From NCBI GenBank assembly GCA_016931365.1, contig JAFGEY010000161.1, positions 1-6,040 on the forward strand: 6,040 nt of DNA. The letters are read 5' to 3'. The translations under genes and the position numbers were made by a program. The DNA comes from Anaerolineae bacterium. GTDB taxonomy: Bacteria > Chloroflexota > Anaerolineae > JAFGEY01. The first letter of the stretch is position 1; each line of letters starts with the position of its first letter. This document shows, in pieces, positions 1-4,325 of the stretch. The notes under the pieces are model-generated. The model did not search any database and was not told where the DNA came from. It was given only the letters and a program-made list of their open reading frames with translations.

Positions 1-186
1 CCGGAACGCTTTTTCGACCGCCTGAACGACCGCTTTTTGGATCCGGAAGTGCCGCATGAATCGGTTCGCGCGCTGGCCCAGGGCATTCTGGAGGTCATTC
101 AAGACGCGAACAAAAACGACGCCTTGCGCGCCTTGCAGCTTCTCTGTCAGCAGGTGCTTAATTTTTCAGATCGTGTAGGAGGATAG
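1..186 (+). CDS. C-terminal end of an unrecognised protein (5' end outside window)
   Basis: Frame 1 is open from the window edge to a TAG at 184-186, giving the last 61 residues of a protein. I do not recognise the family. The tail is soluble and probably helical, with alternating charged and Leu/Ala-rich stretches (for example ALAQGILEVIQDANKND and ALRALQLLCQQVL). It has no membrane segment and only one Cys. The stop is 1 nt before the ATG of the radical SAM gene, and the AGGAGG that serves that gene lies inside this gene's last codons. The two are therefore almost certainly co-transcribed and translationally coupled. That makes this protein a candidate partner of the radical SAM enzyme. Codon use and GC content match the downstream gene. 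Confidence is good that it is coding; the function is unknown. Confidence 0.7.
   Translation, partial: PERFFDRLNDRFLDPEVPHESVRALAQGILEVIQDANKNDALRALQLLCQQVLNFSDRVGG
177..182 (+). promoter_or_regulatory. Shine-Dalgarno site for the radical SAM gene
   Basis: A perfect AGGAGG lies 5 nt upstream of the ATG at 188 and fixes that start. It is embedded in the last codons of the preceding gene, which fits translational coupling. Confidence 0.8.
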
Positions 187-187
187 G

Positions 188-1522
188 ATGACCGTCATTT
201 TGACCGACAATCCTGCTGATCGGGGGAATCGGAATACGGCGTGCGCCGACTGCGCCTGCGACTGCCAGTGCGCCTGTCCCACCGACGGCGCGGCGATCCC
301 CGTATTGTCGCTGCCGGCGGCCTATTACCTGGAATTGACGCCCGAGTGCAACAACGCCTGCCCCGGCTGCGGCAACGTCTTTGACCATCTAGGGCGGGTT
401 TCCAGCCCGCCGCTAGACGTCTCGGGCTGGAAGACCCTGATCTCATCCCTGGCCGCGCACGCGCAGCAGTTCAAACTCACCGGCGGCGAACCGACACTCC
501 ACCCCGATTTCGAAGCCATCGCCCGCCACATCGACGCGCTGGGCATTCCCTTTACATTGTTCACCAACGGGCGCTGGCACGAATCGGACAGCCTGCTGCG
601 GCTTTTGTCCGGCCTAGCGCATTTTGAAGGCTTTCTGATCTCCCTGCACGGCCCCGACGCCGCCGCGCACGAGGCGTTCAGCGGCGTCCCCGGCTCTTTC
701 GAGCAGACGGCCGGCAACATTCGCCGCGCCGTCGATGCCGGGCTGGATGTTTCGCTGAGCGTCGTCGTGAATCGGGAGAATTTCAACCGGATTGAAGAGA
801 CGCTCGACCTGGCCCTGCACCTGGGGGCCAACCACCTGGTCGTCAACCGCCTGATCGGCGCGCCGCTCCTCGCTTTGACGCCCGACGAAGCGCAGTTGCG
901 CCGGGCGATGGCGGCGGTCGAATTGTTGCGCGCCGGGGGACAGCCGATCCGCTTTGGCAACTGCATTCCGCACTGTTTTGAGGCTTCTTCGTCCAGAGGG
1001 TGTACGGCGGGGAGCACGTTTGCCACCGTCGATGCGTGGGGGCGGCTGCGGCCCTGCAACCACGCGCCGCTGATCGCCGGAGATTTGACTGCGCAGCCGG
1101 TCGAGGTGGTGTGGCACAGTGCGGCGATGCGGCACTGGCGCGGGATGCTGCCGGACGGATGCGCCGCTTGTGCCGCCTTTGCTGCCTGTCACGGCGGCTG
1201 TCGTGCCCAGGCGATGCTGGTTGGTGCGGTGCAAGACCCGTTAATCGCTGCGCCGCTGTCATCACTTGTGCCATCCGTCGGACCGGAGTTGCGTCTTTGG
1301 GGCGGACTGTGCCCGGTCGGTGCGTTTGTGCGGTGCGACGAGCCGGAGACGATTGTTTTGCTCAACAAAGGCGCGGCAGTGCCCGTCTCCGCCGCGCGCC
1401 TGCCCTGGCTCGACCGGCTGGACGGCGCGCTGACCCTGCGCCAGATTCAGGGGCAGTGCGGCACAGCCGCCGTCGACTGGATCGGCGCGCTGCACCAGGA
1501 AGGTATGATCGCCTGGCGGTAG
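188..1522 (+). CDS. Radical SAM/SPASM-domain protein with Cys-rich N-terminus and PqqD-like C-terminus
   Basis: This 444-aa protein is a radical S-adenosylmethionine enzyme. The CxxxCxxC motif (C54, C58, C61, within ECNNACPGC) ligates the SAM-binding 4Fe-4S cluster. GGEP at 99-102 is the usual SAM-contact motif. The C-terminal part has a textbook SPASM signature: C272-x12-G285-x4-C290, then C325-x2-C328-x5-C334-x3-C338, with C375 or C383 as a possible last ligand. SPASM proteins carry two auxiliary 4Fe-4S clusters and often modify peptides (PqqE, AlbA and anSME classes). Residues about 387-444 (LLNKGAAVPV...LDRLDGALTLRQI...LHQEGMIAWR) resemble a PqqD/RRE-like peptide-binding winged helix; this is my reading by pattern only. 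The N-terminus has six Cys in 12 residues (19, 22, 24, 26, 28, 30), which is not part of either known module. No precursor peptide gene is visible nearby. The stop codon is the first three bases of a palindromic repeat. The substrate is unknown. Confidence 0.92.
   Translation: MTVILTDNPADRGNRNTACADCACDCQCACPTDGAAIPVLSLPAAYYLELTPECNNACPGCGNVFDHLGRVSSPPLDVSGWKTLISSLAAHAQQFKLTGGEPTLHPDFEAIARHIDALGIPFTLFTNGRWHESDSLLRLLSGLAHFEGFLISLHGPDAAAHEAFSGVPGSFEQTAGNIRRAVDAGLDVSLSVVVNRENFNRIEETLDLALHLGANHLVVNRLIGAPLLALTPDEAQLRRAMAAVELLRAGGQPIRFGNCIPHCFEASSSRGCTAGSTFATVDAWGRLRPCNHAPLIAGDLTAQPVEVVWHSAAMRHWRGMLPDGCAACAAFAACHGGCRAQAMLVGAVQDPLIAAPLSSLVPSVGPELRLWGGLCPVGAFVRCDEPETIVLLNKGAAVPVSAARLPWLDRLDGALTLRQIQGQCGTAAVDWIGALHQEGMIAWR
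388..417. repeat. REP-like palindrome, copy 1, inside the radical SAM coding sequence
   Basis: TCTAGGGCGGG (388-398) pairs with CCCGCC (406-411) and CTAGA (413-417) around the loop TTTCCAG, with one bulged G at 412. This is an 11-bp stem. The left arm plus loop, TAGGGCGGGTTTCCA (390-404), matches copy 2 at 1520-1534 at 14 of 15 bases. It is in frame and encodes roughly LGRVSSPPLDV, between the CxxxCxxC and GGEP motifs of the enzyme. Confidence 0.6.
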
Positions 1523-1544
1523 GGCAGGTTTCCATACCTGCTGT
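1520..1544. repeat. REP-like palindrome, copy 2, supplying the stop codon of the radical SAM gene
   Basis: TAGGGCAGGTTTCCA (1520-1534) repeats the sequence at 390-404 with one A/G difference. GCAGGT (1524-1529) and ACCTGC (1536-1541) form a 6-bp stem with a 6-nt loop. The TAG at 1520-1522 is the stop codon of the upstream gene. No T-run follows on the + strand, so it is not a classical intrinsic terminator, although it could protect the mRNA 3' end. The amj relic ends immediately to its right. Confidence 0.6.
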
Positions 1545-1549
1545 GCGAG

Positions 1550-2114
1550 TCAGACCAACAACCTCGCTACAGCCGCCAATGCCTGCGCTGCCGGCGCGGC
1601 GATGGCATTCAGCGCGGCGACGACAATAGTGATCGCAATCCACCACCGGCCGGGGCGATGTTTTTACGCATAGCGAACAGCGCTGGTACGCGGACGCTTG
1701 ATCTGGCTCCACACCTGCGGCAGTCCTTCGACGCTCAAACCGTGCAGCACCACGCGCGGGATCGAACCGCGTGCTTTAAGAGTCGACGCCCCGAGCCAGC
1801 AGGCGCGCCAATGAAGGGATCAACCCCGCACCGATGACAATGCCCACGGCTGCACCCAGCAGCACAAAACGCAGCGTTGCCGTCAGTTGATCGACCGTGT
1901 CCACCGACGCCGCCCGATCGACCAGCCCGGCCAGCAGTGTCGCTTGCGGGGCATGCGCCGTCCGTGAGGAAAGCGCCAGCAGGTTGTACAGCGAGCTTGC
2001 CTGTGCCGGCCGCCGCGTGCGGATGCCCGCCAGCCGCGCCGCATAGGCGAGGACGTTGACGGCGTAAATGATCACGGTCAGGGTGAGGACGCAGGTTGAG
2101 CAATCACCCGGCAA
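1550..2114 (-). pseudogene. amj: Decayed lipid II flippase gene of the Amj (DUF2837) family, frameshifted and 3'-truncated
   Basis: The first frame begins at a TTG at 2114, 8 nt after the DUF362 stop, and runs 112 codons to a TAA at 1776-1778. It resembles the N-terminal part of Amj, the alternate MurJ that flips lipid II across the membrane. Visible landmarks are VIIYAVNVLAYAARLAGIRT (first membrane segment), SLYNLLALSSRTAHAPQATLLAG and LRFVLLGAAVGIVIGAGLIP (a second hydrophobic segment). The similarity continues after the stop in another frame: from 1780 downwards it reads LKARGSIPRVVLHGLSVEG...VWSQIKRPR, matching the family's following segment, to a TAA at 1664-1666. The same frame then gives the hydrophobic RWWIAITIVVAA, and a third frame gives LNAIAAPAAQALAAVARLLV, ending at a TGA at 1550-1552. 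The expected last third of a roughly 260-aa protein is missing. At least one frame change and one in-frame stop are present. The family match is from memory, not a search. Confidence 0.7.
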
Positions 2115-2122
2115 GATTGATT

Positions 2123-3235
2123 CTAGCTATCCCAGCACGGCTCGAAATGGGTCTGCACATCGGCGATGGCGGCGCCGATCACCTCGATCTCTTCCAGGCG
2201 GTTGGTGCCCAGGCCGAGATCATAGGCCATGTTGAGGTGATTTTGGGCGCGCAAAAAAGGCGGGTTGGGCATATCCGTGGTCGGATCAAAGCCCATCACC
2301 GCGGTGGCGACGGCGTCGGTGGCGACCACATCTTTGCCTGCCAGCAGCACGTTGGCCTGCACCGCCGACATCGTCTCGATCCACGGCCCTTCACCGCCGT
2401 CGGTGGTCTTGATCCCGTCGATCAGCCCCAGGTGGATCGGGCGCGCGCGGTTGAGGTCCATGATCACGCCCGGCAGGCGGGTGCCCATCTGCTCGTCGGT
2501 GCCGTGAAAGGCCGAGCGATAGGTGTCGCCCTTGTTCAGCGTGTAAAACTGGAGCGGCACCAGACCGACCAGGTTTTTCATCGTGTGAGTGACCCCGCAG
2601 CAGTAATGGCACTTGAGCTTGGAGACCGAGATAAAGGCATCGACCTCTTCGAGCAGGTGGTTGAACACCAGGTCTTTGTACACGAAACGGCCTTCAGGCA
2701 CAGGCGTGGCGGCAAAGTCGGTGTAAGGCGCGGTGTCGTTGAGGTCAATCAACGTCGCATCCACGTCTTTGACCGCCTCTTCATAGCCCCACTCTGTGAA
2801 CGACTCCCACTCGTAGGCGGCTTCGACAATGAGCACCTCTTTGGCTCCCGCATCGCGCACAAAGCCGCACAGCGCGCGGACGACTTCGGGGTGGGTGATA
2901 TAGCTGTCGATGGGGTGGTAGCCTTTCAATGGTCTGGCGCTGACCCCGCCAGTCAGGTTGGTCTTGATCGCCACCCGGTCGCCTGATTTGATCAGATCGC
3001 CTAACCCACCGATGCTGTCGAGCAGGTCGCGCACGCGGTCGTGGATCAACTGGCGATCATAGCTGGTGGCGTGGGCGATCGCCACTTGGGATTTTGCGTC
3101 GCCGGACTGGTTGGTCTGGGCCTGAAATGGCGTGGCTGTCGGCTTACAGCCCGTAACGAGTGCGCCGGCGGCTACCGCACCCAACGCCTGTAAAAAATGG
3201 CGTCGTGATAGTCTACGCTTCATACACTGTGACAT
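2123..3235 (-). CDS. DUF362-domain protein, predicted Tat-exported lipoprotein
   Basis: This is a 370-aa protein. The N-terminus carries a twin-arginine signal (SRRHFLQ, residues 10-16) followed by a hydrophobic stretch and a lipobox VTGC with the candidate lipidated Cys at 30. It is therefore probably exported folded and anchored on the outer face of the membrane. The rest matches my recollection of the DUF362 family: KTNLTGG at 91-97, the diagnostic VSKLKCHYCCGVTHTMKN at 204-221, GLIDGIKTTDGGEGPW at 270-285 and the Asp/Ala-rich ATDAVATAVMG at 305-315. The biochemical role of DUF362 is not established. The clustered C209, H210, C212, C213 and H217 could bind metal or a cofactor, which would suit Tat export. 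The ATG at 3235 is chosen because AAGGAGG lies 4 nt upstream; the second Met (residue 5) has no such site. The gene follows the SDR gene after 63 nt, which contain only a weak CCAGT/ACTGG hairpin (3256-3278). It precedes the amj relic by 8 nt. Confidence 0.88.
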   Translation of the reverse strand: MSQCMKRRLSRRHFLQALGAVAAGALVTGCKPTATPFQAQTNQSGDAKSQVAIAHATSYDRQLIHDRVRDLLDSIGGLGDLIKSGDRVAIKTNLTGGVSARPLKGYHPIDSYITHPEVVRALCGFVRDAGAKEVLIVEAAYEWESFTEWGYEEAVKDVDATLIDLNDTAPYTDFAATPVPEGRFVYKDLVFNHLLEEVDAFISVSKLKCHYCCGVTHTMKNLVGLVPLQFYTLNKGDTYRSAFHGTDEQMGTRLPGVIMDLNRARPIHLGLIDGIKTTDGGEGPWIETMSAVQANVLLAGKDVVATDAVATAVMGFDPTTDMPNPPFLRAQNHLNMAYDLGLGTNRLEEIEVIGAAIADVQTHFEPCWDS

Positions 3236-3239
3236 TTTT

Positions 3240-3246
3240 CCTCCTT
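3240..3246 (-). promoter_or_regulatory. Shine-Dalgarno site for the DUF362 gene
   Basis: On the minus strand AAGGAGG lies 4 nt before the ATG at 3235. It selects this Met over the in-frame Met four codons later. Confidence 0.75.
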
Positions 3247-3298
3247 TTGCTCATACCAGTCCTTCCCTTGTCTACTGGCTCCTCTGTTTCCCTCGAAC

Positions 3299-4105
3299 CT
3301 AGATCGGTTGGCCGCGTGGCGACAGTTGGGCCAGCACGCCCCCGTCGACGGCGATGGTTTCGCCGGTGATGTAACCGGCGTCATTCGAGGCCAGAAAGGC
3401 GACCAGCCCGGCCACGTCCAGCGGCGTGCCGAACCGGCGCAGCGGCACGCGATCGGTCACTTCCCGCACTTGATCGGGATCGCGAAGCGCCCACCGCTCG
3501 GTGGTAATTGGCCCTGGCGCGATGCCGTTGACGCGGATGTTGTACTCGGCCAATTCCAGGGCCATGGCCTGGGTCATCGCGTCGATGGCTCCTTTGGTCA
3601 CGTCGTAGGGCAGGCCCCGCCAGTGGGCACGTGCGCCGCCGATCGAACTGATGTTGATGATGCTGCCGCCTTTGTCTTTCATCGCTGCGGCAGCGCGGCA
3701 GGCGCACAGGTACGGCCCGCGAACGTTGGCTGCCAGTTCTGCATCGAGCAGGCTTTCCTCCACGTCAAAAAAGTGCTTGCGGGCGAGGATGGCCGCGTTG
3801 TTGACCAGTAAATCGACAGTGCCAAAAGCCCGCAACGTATCGTCAAACAGCGTGTTAACCCCTTCTGTAGTGCCCATATCTGCCGGAGTGCCGATCACGT
3901 CGGCGCCAAGGTTTTGCAGTTCAGCCGTCGTCGCCCGTACTGTTTCCGGCGTGCGGCTGTTGACGACAACCTTCATCCCCTCGCGTGCCAGTCGAATGGC
4001 GATGCCTTTGCCGATACCCTGGCTGGAACCGGTGACAACGGCAACCTGGCCTTGTAGCTCCGGGTAACGCGGCGTGATCGATTGATAAAGCTGTGCAGTG
4101 TTCAA
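3299..4105 (-). CDS. Short-chain dehydrogenase/reductase (classical SDR), probable TTG start
   Basis: From a TTG at 4105 this is a 268-aa classical SDR, an NAD(P)-dependent cytosolic oxidoreductase. The Rossmann motif TGSSQGIG is at residues 25-32, NNAA at 102-105 and the structural Asn at 127 (NVRG). The catalytic Ser is about 154 (NISS), with Tyr167 and Lys171 in YDVTK. The C-terminal GYITGETIAVDGG (244-256) is typical of FabG/glucose-dehydrogenase-like members. Arg after the second strand (VVVNSR) hints at NADPH preference. The substrate cannot be told from sequence. An in-frame ATG at 4150 would add 15 residues (MYAKLASS...), but it has no Shine-Dalgarno and lies upstream of the likely transcription start. 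GGAGG at 4114-4118 is 8 nt from the TTG, so TTG is preferred. It is the first gene of a leftward set with DUF362 and the amj relic, divergent from the LysM gene. Confidence 0.9.
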   Translation of the reverse strand: MNTAQLYQSITPRYPELQGQVAVVTGSSQGIGKGIAIRLAREGMKVVVNSRTPETVRATTAELQNLGADVIGTPADMGTTEGVNTLFDDTLRAFGTVDLLVNNAAILARKHFFDVEESLLDAELAANVRGPYLCACRAAAAMKDKGGSIINISSIGGARAHWRGLPYDVTKGAIDAMTQAMALELAEYNIRVNGIAPGPITTERWALRDPDQVREVTDRVPLRRFGTPLDVAGLVAFLASNDAGYITGETIAVDGGVLAQLSPRGQPI

Positions 4106-4113
4106 TTCAATGG

Positions 4114-4118
4114 CCTCC
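4114..4118 (-). promoter_or_regulatory. Shine-Dalgarno site supporting the TTG start of the SDR gene
   Basis: GGAGG on the minus strand lies 8 nt before the TTG at 4105. The alternative ATG at 4150 has no purine-rich site in front of it. Confidence 0.6.
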
Positions 4119-4133
4119 AGGTTCAAACTGGAT

Positions 4134-4171
4134 GCAAGCTTAGCATACAACGGGTGTCATGTCAAGCTTGC
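4134..4171. repeat. Inverted repeat GCAAGCTT / AAGCTTGC flanking the leftward promoter
   Basis: GCAAGCTT (4134-4141) and AAGCTTGC (4164-4171) are perfect 8-bp arms separated by 22 nt, with centres 30 bp apart, about three helical turns. They overlap the candidate -10 and -35 of the leftward promoter. This could be a paired binding site for a dimeric regulator. Between the arms is the direct repeat TGTCATGTCA (4155-4164). Confidence 0.4.
4137..4165 (-). promoter_or_regulatory. Candidate leftward sigma-70 promoter for the SDR-DUF362 operon
   Basis: On the minus strand a consensus TTGACA (4165-4160) is followed 17 nt later by a weak -10 hexamer TAAGCT (4142-4137). A start near 4130 would leave the ATG at 4150 off the transcript and fits the TTG start at 4105. 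The -10 match is poor, so confidence is limited. Confidence 0.35.
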
Positions 4172-4178
4172 GCCCATG

Positions 4179-4227
4179 TTGGAATTATTGCCTTTGATTA
4201 TGTCATTCTATCTTGACATAATTCCAA
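4179..4227. repeat. Wide inverted repeat TTGGAATTAT / ATAATTCCAA at the rightward promoter
   Basis: Perfect 10-bp arms at 4179-4188 and 4218-4227 are separated by 29 nt. The right arm runs from the end of the -35 box into the promoter spacer. It encloses the 9-bp dyad at 4197-4222 and overlaps that dyad's right arm, so the two structures could not both form as hairpins. An operator role is inference. Confidence 0.45.
4197..4222. promoter_or_regulatory. Operator-like dyad ATTATGTCA-N8-TGACATAAT over the -35 box
   Basis: Perfect 9-bp arms (4197-4205 and 4214-4222) with an 8-nt spacer make a 26-bp palindromic site. The right arm covers five of the six bases of the rightward TTGACA and continues past it. 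The core TGTCA also occurs as a tandem pair at 4155-4164 near the leftward promoter. The form and position are those of a site for a dimeric helix-turn-helix repressor. No regulator gene is in the window, so its identity is unknown. Confidence 0.5.
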
Positions 4228-4241
4228 GTTTCTGATAAAAT
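4213..4241 (+). promoter_or_regulatory. Strong sigma-70 promoter for the LysM protein gene
   Basis: TTGACA (4213-4218), a 17-nt spacer and TAAAAT (4236-4241) make a near-consensus promoter with 11 of 12 matches. Transcription should start near 4248, giving a leader of roughly 78 nt before the ATG at 4326. The local AT-richness stands out from the GC-rich surroundings. Confidence 0.75.
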
Positions 4242-4280
4242 CATGATCAGAGTAGAGTGCGTCCATCTCACATAGTTGAC

Positions 4281-4316
4281 CCTTTTGCTGCTGCCGCCGC
4301 TGTGCGGCGCCAAAGG
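4281..4316 (+). promoter_or_regulatory. Leader hairpin that could mask the LysM gene's ribosome binding site
   Basis: In the mRNA leader CGCCGC (4295-4300) pairs with GCGGCG (4304-4309) around a 3-nt loop. An outer stem, CCTTT (4281-4285) with AAAGG (4312-4316), includes the first half of the AAAGGAGG Shine-Dalgarno. The fold would reduce ribosome access. It was found by hand pairing with no energy calculation. Confidence 0.35.
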
Positions 4317-4319
4317 AGG
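4312..4319 (+). promoter_or_regulatory. Shine-Dalgarno site for the LysM gene
   Basis: AAAGGAGG lies 6 nt before the ATG at 4326 and fixes the start. Confidence 0.8.
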
Positions 4320-4325
4320 CTTTAG

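Noticed and set aside
325..1059. Minus-strand frame of 244 codons within the radical SAM gene
   Set aside because: It is antisense to the cluster-binding motifs of the radical SAM protein, with no ribosome site or recognisable domain.
1524..1541. Possible intrinsic terminator after the radical SAM gene
   Set aside because: The stem is only 6 bp and no T-run follows on the + strand, so it is better explained as a repeat copy.
1877..2059. Short Pro/Ala-rich + strand frame
   Set aside because: It is a shadow of the amj relic and has low complexity with no supporting signals.
2096..2986. Long + strand frame (296 codons) opposite the DUF362 gene
   Set aside because: It is an antisense shadow. 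The opposite strand encodes a recognisable DUF362 protein with Tat signal and ribosome site, while this frame has no family features and no ribosome site.
3256..3278. CCAGT/ACTGG hairpin between the SDR and DUF362 genes
   Set aside because: A 5-bp stem with a 13-nt loop is too weak to call a terminator or regulatory element.
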